NCBI RefSeq assembly: GCF_905171765.1 | Contig: NC_053390.1 | Coordinates: forward strand, 585,244,471 to 585,308,470 | Length of the DNA: 64,000 bases | Direction: 5' to 3' | Source of the DNA: Bufo bufo | Taxonomy: Eukaryota > Chordata > Amphibia > Anura > Bufonidae | Part shown: positions 46,610 to 57,454 of the stretch, one piece after another | How positions within the stretch are numbered: position 1 is the stretch's first letter | Layout: each line of letters begins with the position of its first letter | Notes under the pieces: generated by a model | Databases searched by the model: none | Seen by the model: the letters and a program-made list of their open reading frames with translations, nothing else | What the model was told of the DNA's origin: nothing | Made by a program: the position numbers and the translations under genes

Positions 46610-48171
46610 CACTGCTCAAAAAAATAAAGGGAACACTTAAACAACACAATGTAACTCCAAGTCAATCACACTTCTGTGAAATCAAACTGTCCACTTAGGA
46701 AGCAACACTGAGTGACAATCAATTTCACATGCTGTTGTGCAAATGGGATAGACAACAGGTGGAAATTATAGGCAATTAGCAAGACACCCCCAATAAAGGA
46801 GTGGTTCTGCAGGTGGTGACCACAGACCACTTCTCAGTTCCTATGCTTCCTGGCTGATGTTTTGGTCACTTTTGAATGCTGGCGGTGCTTTCACTCTAGT
46901 GGTAGCATGAGACGGAGTCTACAACCCACACAAGTGGCTCATCTAGTGCACCTTATCCAGGATGGCACATCAATGTGAGCTGTGGCAAGAAGGTTTGCTG
47001 TGTCTGTCAGCGTAGTGTCCAGAGCATGGAGGCGCTACCAGGAGACAGGCCAGTACATCAGGAGACGTGGAGGAGGCCGTAGGAGGGCAACAACCCAGCA
47101 GCAGGACCGCTACCTCCGCCTTTGTGCAAAGAGGAACAGGAGGAGCACTGCCAGAGCCCTGCAAAATGACCTCTAGCAGGCCACAAATGTGCATGTGTCT
47201 GCTCAAACGGTCAGAAACAGACTCCATGAGGGTGATATGAGGGCCCGACGTCCACGGGTGGGGGTTGTGCTTACAGCCCAACACCGTGCAGGACGTTTGG
47301 CATTTGCCAGAGAACACCAAGATTGGCAAATTCGCCACTGGCACCCTGTGCTCTTCACAGATGAAAGCAGGTTCACACTGAGCACATGTGACAGACGTGA
47401 CAGAGTCTGGAGACGCCGTGGAGAACATTCTGCTGCCTGCAACATCCTCCAGCATGACCGGTTTGGCATTGGGTCAGTAATGGTGTGGGGTGGCATTTCT
47501 TTGGAGGCCTCGCCAGAGGTAGCCTGACTGCCATTAGGTACCGAGATGAGATCCTCAGACCCCTTGTGAGACCATATGCTGGTGCGGTTGGCCCTGGGTT
47601 CCTCCTAATGCAAGACAATGCTAGACCTCATGTGGCTGGAGTGTGTCAGCAGTTCCTGCAAGACGAAGGCATTGATGCTATGGACTGGCCCGCCCGTTCC
47701 CCAGACCTGAATCCAATTGAGCACACCTGGGACATCATGTCTCGCTCTATCCACCAACGTCACGTTGCACCACAGCCTGTCCAGGAGTTGGCAGATGCTT
47801 TAGTCCAGGTCTGGGAGGAGATCCCTCAGGAGACCGTCCGCCACCTCATCAGGAGCATGCACAGGCGTTGTAGGGAGGTCATACAGGCACGTGGAGGCCA
47901 CACACACTACTGAGCCTCATTTTGACTTGTTTTAAGGACATTACATCAAAGTTGGATCAGCCTGTAGTGTGTTTTTCCACTTTAATTTTGAGTGTGACTC
48001 CAAATCCAACCTCCATGGGTTGAAAAATTTGATTTCCATTTTTTAATTGTTGTGTGATTTTGTTGTTAGCACATTCAACTATGTAAAGAACAAAGTATTT
48101 CAGAAGAATATTTAATTAACTCAGACCTAGGTTGTGTTATTTTTGTGTTCCTTTTATTTTTTTGAGCAGTG
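46610..48171 (+). mobile_element. Tc1-type element, TIR CACTGCTCAAA, in TET2 intron
   Basis: Terminal inverted repeats of 27 bp differ at one position between the ends, and TA target dinucleotides lie at 46608-46609 and 48172-48173. Length is 1562 bp, typical of Tc1. It is inserted in sense orientation 60 nt after a TET2 splice donor. The transposase inside is broken (separate entry). Confidence 0.93.
46973..47913 (+). pseudogene. Disabled Tc1-type transposase
   Basis: A DD34E-family cut-and-paste transposase. The frame opens at the ATG at 46973 but meets TGA at once (46976-46978). It has TAG at 47173-47175 and a frameshift near 47500. Domains in order are paired-like helix-turn-helix DNA-binding ([19 protein letters not shown]), a second basic DNA-binding part ([12 protein letters not shown]), and the catalytic domain with LFTDESRF (first Asp), LMQDNARPHVAG (second Asp) and DLNPIEHTWD (Glu). 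All three acidic residues survive. The stops look like CGA to TGA and CAG to TAG changes, the usual decay of methylated or C-rich copies. Non-functional as it stands. Confidence 0.9.
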
Positions 48172-48309
48172 TACAAAAAAACTAGCTCACCATTAGTCAG
48201 TGGATATCAATATGGATCTTCTACAAAGGGGGAAAATATTTTGGGATATTACAGATATTGACGATAATGAATATGGATATTATAATATACGTCCTCAGTA
48301 ACGCAATTG

Positions 48310-48434
48310 AAAATATATATGTATGAAGAGGAACGTTAAAACAAAATAACAAATCTTTATTATGTGATACTAGCATCACAATAATAAAGAGTTGTTATTT
48401 TGTTTTAACGTTCCTCTTCATACATATATATTTT
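48310..48434. repeat. Perfect-looking inverted repeat (hairpin)
   Basis: The arms 48310-48362 and 48378-48434 are near-exact reverse complements (GGAACGTTAAAACAAAATAA against its complement), with a short AT-rich loop. No ORF. It lies 140 bp after the Tc1 element. Confidence 0.7.
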
Positions 48435-48699
48435 CTATTACAGATATTGCTTGACAGAATAGTGCTGCAATTATAGATGATTGAGACAGGTTTACTAAGG
48501 CTAGTTTCACAGTTGTGGGCCAGCAGAGCACGGCCTTCCGGAGTTCTCTGGAACTGGTGTTGCCAGATGTTACCAGAACGCCCACCGCCACCATTAGCTA
48601 TAATAGAGTCTGGCAGATACCAGGCAAATATGCAGAAATTTGGGATTTGCATGCAATTGTTTTTGTCTGGCCAATTCCCGGAATTCTATGTCTGAGCAG

Positions 48700-49490
48700 C
48701 CTACTAGAAACTAGATATTCTAAGGTTGCACCTAAATTATCACAGTGGCTGATGCCAGATTATAAATTTGGTGCACTTTTAGACACTGTTATCTAACTTT
48801 ACACCACCTACTGGTTGGTTACTTTGTGCCAAAATTTTAGTGCATGATGGCGCATCCTAAGACATGACCCTTCCCACTAACTTAGCCATATGTCTTGTTG
48901 AGCAAGATGCAAAAAGTGTCTAAAACACATATTAAACGTGGTGTAAAACGTGTGGCCGTTCATTGGCAGAAATAAAATTCTGGTGCATTTAGCTTAGTGA
49001 ATCTGCTGAGAAGTGGTTAAAGACAGTGGGGCAGATTTACTAAGGCTACATTCACACTTTTTTTATGGTCATTTTCATAGCCAGAAGGATCCCACTGGAA
49101 TCAATGGGTCTGATTTTAACGACTGCTTAGTCAGTAGTATACCCGTTTAACGGCCATTAAAAACGAGTCCACTATTGGAAAATGGCATTTCAGGCGTTAA
49201 AAAAAAAAACACTCACCTCATCCACTTGCATGTGCCAGGACACTCGCTCCTCACAGGAAACAGAAGGACCTGACATTCCCACCATGGTGACGTCATCATG
49301 CTCGAAGCATCAGGTCCTTCTGTCTTATTATTTATGCTGGGGGCCAATATGGTGGACATTATTAATGCTGGGGGCCTTTATGGAAAACATTATTAATGCT
49401 AGGGGTCATTATGTATACTGCAGGGTTTGGGATTTAAATAAATTTGCGGATCTGCAATACACTACGAACGTGTGAATGGACCTTAATATA
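48700..49490. repeat. Dispersed repeat and MITE-like sequence in TET2 intron
   Basis: 48755-49010 shares phrases with 60460-60720 (CTAACTTTACACCA, GCCAAAATTTTA) and so belongs to the same dispersed family. 49050-49486 opens GGCTACATTCACACTTT and closes CGTGTGAATGGACCTTA, the tip style of the MITEs upstream. Boundaries are approximate. Confidence 0.5.
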
Positions 49491-49685
49491 GTAAAATTGG
49501 TCTAATGACTCTCACACATCTAGTTGTACTGCTATATTTATACTCATGTAATAATTGTGCTGCCTTATATATTCAGATGTATTGCTTTGGTAAAATGTAA
49601 AAACTAGAAAATGTGCTTCTACAATTCAGCTATTTTATATTATGAATTCCCTTGGCTCATACAAAGCTTGCCCATTTGTTGACAG

Positions 49686-49894
49686 GTCATTCGTCGAAGT
49701 GGACTTGAGGAGAAAATGCTGTGTTTGGTGCGAGAACGAGCAGGTCACTCATGTGAAACTGCTGTGATAGTGATTTTGATCCTGGTCTGGGAAGGCATAT
49801 CAACAACCTTAGCAGATAAGATGTACACTGAACTCACCGAAACGATTCGGAAGTATGGAACCTTGACAAACAGACGTTGTGCTCTTAATGAAGA
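49686..49894 (+). CDS. TET2: TET2 coding exon 4 (residues 1051-1120)
   Basis: 209 nt, acceptor TTGACAG|G, donor GAAGA|GTAAGT, phase 2 out. It encodes [20 protein letters not shown], then [18 protein letters not shown] and [20 protein letters not shown]. This is the helical part of the Cys-rich domain. Conserved cysteines sit in LCLV, HSCE and RRCA. The frame runs into TAA at the donor if it is not spliced. Confidence 0.96.
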
Positions 49895-49949
49895 GTAAGT
49901 GGGATGCAATGATAGAAACAAACAAACAAACCTATTTTCTTGCCTATAG

Positions 49950-50216
<267 letters not shown>

Positions 50217-50714
50217 TGAAGAACCACGAGGGGCTTAAATTTTATTGTCTCTTTTACCTGGGAACAAACCATTTATTCCTAATAGTTGAGCTGAAGTACA
50301 GTTGAATTTACATGCATCAGTCATTTCTTCTGTATTGGAATAAATGATCGTCACTGCGATCATTAATCCCCATATTAAGTTATTGCTTGTGGGCAGTCCC
50401 ATCCTTGGCCAATGTAAAGGGACCCTATCATTATGATAGTAAAAGCAGATATGTATCATGTAGTGTTCAAATGGGAAAACAGTTGTCACATTACACAACA
50501 ATATATTTATAGCTTTTGAAATTTAAGTACTGCAAAACAAGCATTGCCAGTATCCACAGGCAGGACAAACTTCTCCATTGAGTTTCAATACCATTATGTT
50601 GTTTCCTGTTGTAATGTAATGTATTCTTATTATAATGGAAATAACTACAGTACATGCACGGCATAGAATTCATAGTCTTGTACAATTGTTTCTAGCTTTA
50701 CCATCAGTGCTTAA

Positions 50715-51171
50715 AAGGGGTCTCCACTTTCTGATGAAATTTCAAAAATGGCCTCATCCGATAGGTACAGGCATGTGAAATTGTAAAAGGAGTCAATATT
50801 TATCCCAGAATGCTGGCTGAAGCCCTTCGCTCTTCAGACTATGGGTCCCACATGTAAACAATGGACACGGTAGCTGCTGTATCCATGGCTCTCAAGATGG
50901 AAGCAGTCATATGCCTTATCCAGTTGACTGCTTCCCAGTTGCATCTTCTTGCGCACCAGTGCCAAAAGCCTTCAGCACATACACAGACTTAGGCAGCATA
51001 ATCTGTATTTGAGCAGAAGAAGAGGCAATCAGGGAGGTGGTCATATGGAGCCGTGCACTGTGGGTGTATGGGATTTAATTTGCATCTAGGGGTAAGAAAT
51101 GACCCCTTTTAAAATTTCACATGCCTGTACTCATCACAATATGCAATTTCTGAAATTTCTGCAGAAAGTGG
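50715..51171. mobile_element. TTAA MITE in TET2 intron
   Basis: Left TTAA at 50711-50714, right TTAA at 51172-51175. CCACTTTCTG...GAAATTTC near the left end is mirrored as GAAATTTCTGCAGAAAGTGG at the right, and an inner pair (GGCATGTGAAATT / AATTTCACATGCC) is also inverted. The right tip seems to lack the first bases AAGGGGTCT. No ORF. Confidence 0.6.
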
Positions 51172-51362
51172 TTAACCCCTTAGGAAGTACAAGTCCCTTT
51201 CTCTGACGATTGGCAGTACTGTTATATGCCCTGTTATATTAACAAATTCATCCATTACTATATTTTTAATGAATTTTTTAATTATTATTTTTTATTCATT
51301 ATTATTTAGTAATGACATTTTTTTATGATATTAAGAGCTATGCGTTCTTTGTAAGTTCTATA

Positions 51363-52908
51363 CACTGACCAAAAATATAAACGCAACACTTTCGGTTTTG
51401 CTCCCATTTTGCATGAGCTGAACTCAAAGATCTGAAACAATTTCTACATTCACAAAAGACCCATTACTCTCAAATATTGTTCACAAATCTGTCTAAATCT
51501 GTGTTAGTGAGCACTTCTCCTTTGCCGAGATAATCCATCCCACCTCACAGGTGTGGCATATCAAGGTGCTGATTAGACGGCATGAATATTGCACAGGTGT
51601 GCCTTAGACTGCCCACAATAAAAGGCCACTGTGAAATGTGCAGTTTGATCACACAGCACAATGCCACAGATATCACAACGTTTGAGGGAGCGTGCAATTG
51701 GCATGCTAACTGCTGGAATGTCTACCAGAGCTGTTGCCCGTGCAATGAATGTTCATTTCTCTACCATAAGCCGTCTCCAAAGGTGTTTCAGAGAATTTGG
51801 CAGTAGATCCAACCGGCCTCACAACCGCAGACCACGTGTAACCACACCAGCCCAGGACCTCCACATCCAGCATATTCAAATCTATGATCGTCTGAGACTA
51901 GCCACCTGGACAGCTACAGCAACAATGGGTTTGCATAACCAAAGAATTTCTGCACAAACTGTCAGAAACCGTCTTAGGGAAGCTCATCTGCATGCTCGTC
52001 GTCCTCATCGGGGTCTGGACCTGACTGCAGTTCGTCATCGTAACCGACTTGAGTGGGCAAATGCTCACATTCTATGGCGTCTGGCACGTTGGAGAGGGGT
52101 TCTGTTCACGGATGAGTCCCGGTTTTCACTGTTCAGGGCAGATGACAGACAGCGTGTGTGGCGTTGTGTGGGTGAGCGGTTTGCTTACATCAATGTTGTG
52201 GATCGAGTGGCCCAGGGTGGCGGTGGGGTTCTGGTATGGGCAGGTGTATGTAATGGACAACGAACACAGGTGCATTTTATTGATGGCATTTTGAATGCAC
52301 AGAGATACCGTGACGAGATCCTGAGGCCCATTGTTGTGCCATTCATCCACAACCATCACCTCATGTTGCAGCATGATAATGCACGGCCCCATATTGCAAG
52401 GATCTGTACACAATTCCTGGAAGCTGAAAACATCCCAGTTCTTGCATGGCCAGCATACTCACCGGATATGTCACCCATTGAGCATGTTTGGGATGCTCTG
52501 GATCGGCGTATACGACAGCGTGTTCCAGTTCCTGCCAATATTCTGCAACTTCGCACAGCTATTGAAGAGAAGTGGACCAACATTCCACAGGCCACAATCA
52601 ACAACTTGATCAACTTTGCGTGAGGCAAATGGTGGCCACAACAGATACTGACTGGTTTCTCCCCCCCCCCCAGTAAGGCAAAACTGTGCACATTTCAGAG
52701 TGGACTTTTATTGTGGGCAGTCTAAGGCACACCTGTGCAATATTCATGCTGTCTAATCAGCACCTTCCTTGATTTGCCACACCTATGAGGTGGGATGGAT
52801 TATCTTGGCAAAAGAGAAGTGCTCACTAACACAGATTTAGACAGATCTTTGAGTTCAGCTCATGCAAAATGGGAGCAAAACCGAAAGTGTTTATATTTTT
52901 GGTCAGTG
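51363..52908 (+). mobile_element. Tc1-type element, TIR CACTGACCAAAAATATAAA
   Basis: The ends CACTGACCAAAAATATAAA and TTTATATTTTTGGTCAGTG, with TA on both flanks (51361-51362, 52909-52910). 1546 bp, in TET2 intron 50163-54750, sense orientation. Subterminal sequence is also inverted-repeated (CAGGTGTGGCATATCAAGG and its complement near 52780). A nearly complete transposase ORF lies inside. Confidence 0.93.
51661..52623 (+). CDS. Tc1-type transposase, long ORF with altered C-terminus
   Basis: 320 codons from ATG 51661 with no internal stop. The N-terminal helix-turn-helix is at residues 1-55 ([20 protein letters not shown]), a second DNA-binding part follows ([12 protein letters not shown]), and the DD34E catalytic core has [23 protein letters not shown] and [10 protein letters not shown]. 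The protein ends NNLINFA. Family members I recall continue about 20 residues past NLINS and end near NGGH. Here the sequence after ATCAACTT resumes as GCGTGAGGCAAATGGTGG in another frame, so a small deletion at about 52613 seems to have cost the tail. The core is intact; activity is doubtful. Confidence 0.88.
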   Translation: MPQISQRLRERAIGMLTAGMSTRAVARAMNVHFSTISRLQRCFREFGSRSNRPHNRRPRVTTPAQDLHIQHIQIYDRLRLATWTATATMGLHNQRISAQTVRNRLREAHLHARRPHRGLDLTAVRHRNRLEWANAHILWRLARWRGVLFTDESRFSLFRADDRQRVWRCVGERFAYINVVDRVAQGGGGVLVWAGVCNGQRTQVHFIDGILNAQRYRDEILRPIVVPFIHNHHLMLQHDNARPHIARICTQFLEAENIPVLAWPAYSPDMSPIEHVWDALDRRIRQRVPVPANILQLRTAIEEKWTNIPQATINNLINFA

Positions 52909-53226
52909 TATATTTACTAGGCATTTTTGACTGATATGTCTGTAAGGAAACTAATTCCTGGAATTATTTATAGCAGAAGATAGAACCCTACCTTGAAATG
53001 TGTAAATGTGCCACTAGATGAAAAAACTGTGAGCACTGTCTATTACAAATGACATCCACACTTACAGTGTATTATGCATTTGCCAGATATTGTTCATAGA
53101 TCTATTTGTGATTATGGGTTGTATGACTTGGAATGAACAACCTAATCTGACAGTATGTCAGGTTAACTGCTAGTGTTCAATGATGCCACCTAAACAGCAG
53201 GTAGCATTTTACTCCATTTATGGCCC

Positions 53227-54366
53227 TTAGGGTGTTTCATTTTGTAATGGAAAAAAATTTAATGTAAAATCTTTGCATACTTTGCTTATGCCCCAAGTCT
53301 GAGTGTTGTAAAAGATATATATGCCAAATATCAAGAAGATTGGATAATATTTAGAGGTTGCACACTTTGATCAGTTTTGTAAAAGTAGGCAAAAAATATG
53401 ATTTTTCAATGTTAATTACTTTTATTGGGAAAACTATAAATCACAAACTTAAAATAATATTAAAACTAGACACGAAGATTAATAGGTAGGCAAAACATGT
53501 GTTATATTAATCAGCTTTGAATGATGCAATCCCTTATTTTGTTAGCTTGGTGACGACTTTTCTGTGATGCTCGACTACCCTCAACAAGAATTATTTTAGT
53601 TGTACGTCCCTGACCGATTTGTTAAACTTTTTTTATCAGAGCAATTCCTCTTTCTGAGTTATCATTGACCACCTTAAGAGCGTTCACATGGCTTCTTAGA
53701 GAATCACTGCAGTATTCTGTCACGTCGTGGATCCCAAACAATTCAAAGTAACAAAATCGCTCAGGTCTTTTCCTTCAAAAACTAGGTTTTTACCCTCTAA
53801 TCATTTCATTTCCTTTTTCTTTGCAGGTTTGGTTTCTAAATTTTTAGTCATATTTTCCTTAACAGCCTGAGTAATACGTTCGTCCAAAAAAGCCAAACCT
53901 ACGTTTGTTTCTGACAGATACCAAAGGTGTCTCTTAGCAACTGTGAGAGCACTTTTTTTGACATCTGCATCTGGGTAAGTGCTCAGAAGCTGTAGCATAT
54001 CCAAATCATTCTTTGGAGCCCATCGAATTACAATTACCTCGTGCAAAAAGCGAAAATATATGAAGCTGACAAAATGTGCAACCTGTTTCATTCAATTCAT
54101 TTCAATTCTCGTTGAGGAACAATCAACTATTTAGTGAAGAGGACAATTTTAAGTGCATATATTGCCTTGGCCATCCACCTTGCTTGATGCAGAGCCCCTG
54201 GGATCCTGAAACTGAAGTTGTTTTTAGACCAACCTCCTAGGTACAGGAGTGAGAGTAGTAATTAAAGTGATCAATGTGTGCAACCTCTAAATATTATCCA
54301 ATCTTCTTTCGGGGCGCAAGCAAAGTCATAAGAAAATCACATCTTTGGAAAAATGAAACACGCTAA
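53227..54366 (-). mobile_element. Unassigned DNA transposon with long inverted ends
   Basis: The outer tips TTAGGGTGTTTCATTTT (53227) and AAAAATGAAACACGCTAA (to 54366) are inverted. Deeper, AGAAGATTGGATAATATTT plus AGAGGTTGCACAC at 53333-53375 is mirrored at 54271-54308. The terminal repeats are thus about 100-150 bp with differences. The flanks TGGCCC and TGGTCC could be an imperfect 6-bp target duplication. It holds the minus-strand coding relic described below. I cannot place it in a named superfamily. Confidence 0.6.
53548..54091 (-). pseudogene. Degraded ORF of the unassigned transposon
   Basis: A 96-residue open segment (54091-53801) reads RWAPKNDLDMLQLLSTYPDA, then KRHLWYLSETNVGLAFLDER. 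Further down, in shifted frames, come DLSDFVTLN, KVVNDNSERGIA (53641-53675) and LLRVVEHHRKV (53548-53590). This order of islands resembles, from memory, a family of uncharacterised animal proteins with HLWYLSEE, VVNDxAERG and FLLQVVEEHR motifs. I do not know their function. Stops and frameshifts lie between the islands. Its place between inverted ends suggests that it is the C-terminal part of the element's own transposase, or a captured gene. Confidence 0.5.
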
Positions 54367-54750
54367 TGGTCCTATTTTGTATATCCCATGCTTTGGTGAG
54401 AATTAAAGCTGCTAGTTTCCTGCAGCGGGAAATCTACAAAATGGTAGAAGTGTGGTGTCGCTGTGGATTCAGACGCTATCAGAGTGACAGGCTCCAGCAA
54501 TGGCTTGTTGGTGTTTCCAACCTGCTAACTGGTTTCATCTCAGAGACTTATTTAATGTACGATGGGCCTCTTCATGACTCATCTCCCTGTCCACTGTTTC
54601 ACAGAATACTCCTCTAAGCTGAGGATCTATGAAATATACCTTTTGATTTTTAATTATCAACATTTTTTCTTAACTGTAAAGTCATGTCTTGCAATAAGCA
54701 ATTTTGAAAACATTAAGACAGAATTTATTATTTTATGTGATCTAATATAG

Positions 54751-54840
54751 GAAGAGAAATTGGAAGACAGTCTTCAGAACTTGTCAACCATGATAGCACC
54801 AATCTACAAGAAGCTTGCACCAGATGCCTATAATAACCAG
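54751..54840 (+). CDS. TET2: TET2 coding exon 6 (residues 1171-1200)
   Basis: 90 nt, acceptor AATATAG|G, donor CAG|GTATGT, phase 0 both ends. It encodes [20 protein letters not shown] and [10 protein letters not shown], the linker and helix before the catalytic strand bundle. It is separated from the previous exon by a 4588-nt intron filled with transposons, and from the next by only 150 nt. Confidence 0.95.
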
Positions 54841-54990
54841 GTATGTAATATTCTATTATGGGTGAGTTGACTATTTAAGGATACACATATTAAAGGATAT
54901 GCACACAGGTCTACACACAACTTATGAGCAATATTAATTGTTCTCTGTTTCAGAAGGATTTCTCACTAATAGATTCTCATTACATTGTAG

Positions 54991-55128
54991 ATAGAGCATG
55001 AGCACAGGGCCCCAGATTGCCGACTTGGCAAAAAGGAAGGTCGCCCTTTCTCAGGAGTTACCACTTGTTTGGACTTTTGCGCTCATTCCCACAGAGATCT
55101 GCACAATATGCAAAATGGCAGCACACTG
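54991..55128 (+). CDS. TET2: TET2 coding exon 7, iron-binding HxD (residues 1201-1246)
   Basis: 138 nt, acceptor CATTGTAG|A, donor CTG|GTAAGT. It encodes the start of the double-stranded beta-helix: [20 protein letters not shown], then [16 protein letters not shown]. The HRD triplet at 55090-55098 (His 1234, Asp 1236) equals human H1382 and D1384, two of the three Fe(II) ligands. Both are intact, so the enzyme is predicted to be active. Confidence 0.97.
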
Positions 55129-55375
55129 GTAAGTCAGACTTTAATGTTTGGACAGGGGGAGATTTGATCCCCTGTACGCTGGAATGAGATGCGGCTAGTT
55201 TATTAAGAGGAAGATGCCTATTAATAAACTAGTTGCATCTCTGGCCTTCCGTTCACCAGAAACTCAAATGTATCTGTAAATATAATGATGCTCAAAAAAC
55301 ATGTGTAATAGACCTGTGCCAGACTGTGATACAAATATATTTGCCCCCTGCTAAATATATATATCTATATATATA

Positions 55376-56963
55376 CAGTGAGAAACAGAAGTATTTGAAC
55401 ACCCTGCGATTTTGAAAGTTCTCCCACTTAGAAATAATGGAGGGGTCTGAAATTCACATTGTAGGTGCATTCCCACTCAGGTGCATTCCCACTCTGAGAG
55501 ACAAAATAAAAATAAAAATTCAGGAAATCACATTGTATGATTTTTGAAGAAGTTATTTGTCTTGCACTGCTGAACATAAGTATTTTAACACCTAAGAAAC
55601 AGCAAGAATTCTGGCTCTTAAAGACCTGTTACTGTGCCTTTAAAAAGTCCACCTGTACTCCACTCATTAATCTAACTTAGTAGCACCTATCTGAGCTCTT
55701 TAAAGACACCTGTCCACCACACAGTCAGTCAGACGCCAACTACTACCATGGGCAAGACCAAAGAGCTGTCAAAAGACACCAGAGACAAAATTGTGGACCT
55801 CCACAAGGCTGGAAAGGGCAACAGGGCAATTACCAAGCAGCTTGGTGAAAATAGATCAACTGTTGGAGCAATTGTTAGAAAATGGAAGAGGCTAAAGACG
55901 ACTGTCAGTCTCCCTCGAACTGGGGCTCCATGCAAGTTCCCACCTCTTGGGGTATGACTGATGATAAGAAAGGTAAGGAATCAGCCCAGAACTACAAGGG
56001 AGGAGCTGGTCAATGACATGAAGAGAGCTAGGACCACAGTTTCAAAGGTCACTGTCGGTAGAACACTACGCCGTCATGGTTTCAAATCATGCATTGCACA
56101 GAAGGTTCCCCTGCTGAAGTCATCACATGTCCAGGCCCGTCTGAAGTTTGCCAATAACCATCTGGATGATCCAGATGAGGCATGGGAGAAAGTCATGTGG
56201 TCAGATGAGACCAAAGTAGAACTTTTTGGTCTAAACTTCATTTGTCGTGTTTGGAGGAAAAAGAAGGATGAGTTGCATCCCAAGAGCACCATCCCTACTG
56301 TGAAGCATGGGGGGGGGGGGGTAACATAATCCTTTTCTGTGCTTTTCTGTGAAGGGGACAGGATGACTGCACTGTATTAAGGAGAGGATGAATGGGGCCA
56401 TTTATTGTGAGATTTTAATCAGCAACCTCCTTCTCTCAGTCAGAGCATTGATGGGTCGAGGCTGGGTCTTCCAACATGACAACGACCCGAAGCACACAGC
56501 CAGGATAACCAAGAAGTGGCTCTGTAAGAAGCATATTAAGGTTCTCCAGACCTAAATCCAATAGAACATCTTTGGAGGGAGCTTAAACTCTGTCTTGCTC
56601 AGCGACAGCCCCGAAACCTGACAGATCTAGAGGAAATCTGTGTGGAAGAGTAGGCCAAAATCCCTGTTGCAGTGTGCAAACCTGGTAAAGAACTACAGGA
56701 AACGTTTGACCTCTGTAATTGCAAACAAAGGCTTCTGTACCAAATATTAACACTGATTATCTCAGGTGTTCAAATACTTAAGTTCAGCAGTGCAAGACAA
56801 ATACATTCTTTAAAAATCATACAATGTGATTTCCTGAATTTTTATTTTTATTCTGTCTCTGAGTGGGAATGCACCTACAATGTGAATTTCAGACCCCTTT
56901 ATGATTTCTAAGTGGGAGAACTTGCAAAATCGCAGGGTGTTCAAATACTTCTGTTCCTCACTG
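55376..56963 (+). mobile_element. Tc1-type element with about 210-bp inverted repeats
   Basis: It starts CAGTGAGAAACAGAAGTATT and ends AATACTTCTGTTCCTCACTG, with TA at 55374-55375 and 56964-56965. Inverted similarity runs inward to about 55600 and 56750 (TGCACTGCTGAACATAAGTA against its mirror), the long IR/DR plan of Sleeping-Beauty-like Tc1 elements. 1588 bp, in TET2 intron 55129-57096. Confidence 0.92.
55748..56690 (+). pseudogene. Broken Tc1-type transposase
   Basis: It starts [20 protein letters not shown] with the helix-turn-helix [20 protein letters not shown], typical of the IR/DR subgroup. The frame stops near 55955, resumes in a shifted frame at 55961-56329 with VMWSDETKVELFG (first catalytic Asp) and TVKHGGGG, and breaks again at a run of 13 G (56309-56321). 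Later remnants keep HNDND-like and NPIEH-like bases (near 56480 and 56560) but in mixed frames. Non-functional. Confidence 0.88.
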
Positions 56964-57096
56964 TAGGTTATTAACAAGGATTTCTTATCAACATTTTTTT
57001 TATATTTTATGAAGAGTCGAATCCATCTATGTATTTATAAAAATCACTCTGCAAATTATTTCCATGCCATAATCTTATTTTCCCAATGCCCTTCAG

Positions 57097-57454
57097 GTTT
57101 GCACTTTAACCAGAGAAGACAATCGTGAAACTGGGAAAATTCCCCAGGATGAGCAGCTGCACGTTTTACCTCTTTATAAAGTCTCTAATGTGGATGAATT
57201 TGGCAGCACAGAGGTGCAGGAAGAGAAGAAAAGAACAGGTGCTATCCAGGTCCTAACTTCTTTCCGCAGGCAAGTGAGAATGCTGGCAGCGCCCGTGAAA
57301 ACCTGTCGGCAAAAGAAGATGGAAGCCAAGAAGGCAGCAGCTGAAAAACTCTCAGCAAACTCAGAAAATGGCCCAGGCAAAGGTGAAAAAGAGAAATCTT
57401 CTCGTTACAAGAATGCACATTCTGAAATAGCTAACCATGAAAAACAGCTTGCAG
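57097..57454 (+). CDS. TET2: TET2 coding exon 8 (residues 1247-1366)
   Basis: 358 nt, acceptor CCTTCAG|G, donor GCAG|GTAAGG, phase 1 out. It encodes [20 protein letters not shown], then [17 protein letters not shown], a basic [20 protein letters not shown] segment, and a Lys/Glu/Ala-rich tail where the low-complexity insert begins. It is three nucleotides longer than the human exon as I recall it, an in-frame difference in the variable tail. Confidence 0.95.

Noticed and set aside
49182..49475. 97-codon open frame in a TET2 intron
   Set aside because: It lies inside a MITE-like repeat, with no domain and no matching splice phases.
54366..54617. 83-codon open frame before a TET2 exon
   Set aside because: No match to TET proteins; it is not needed for the phase of the flanking exons.
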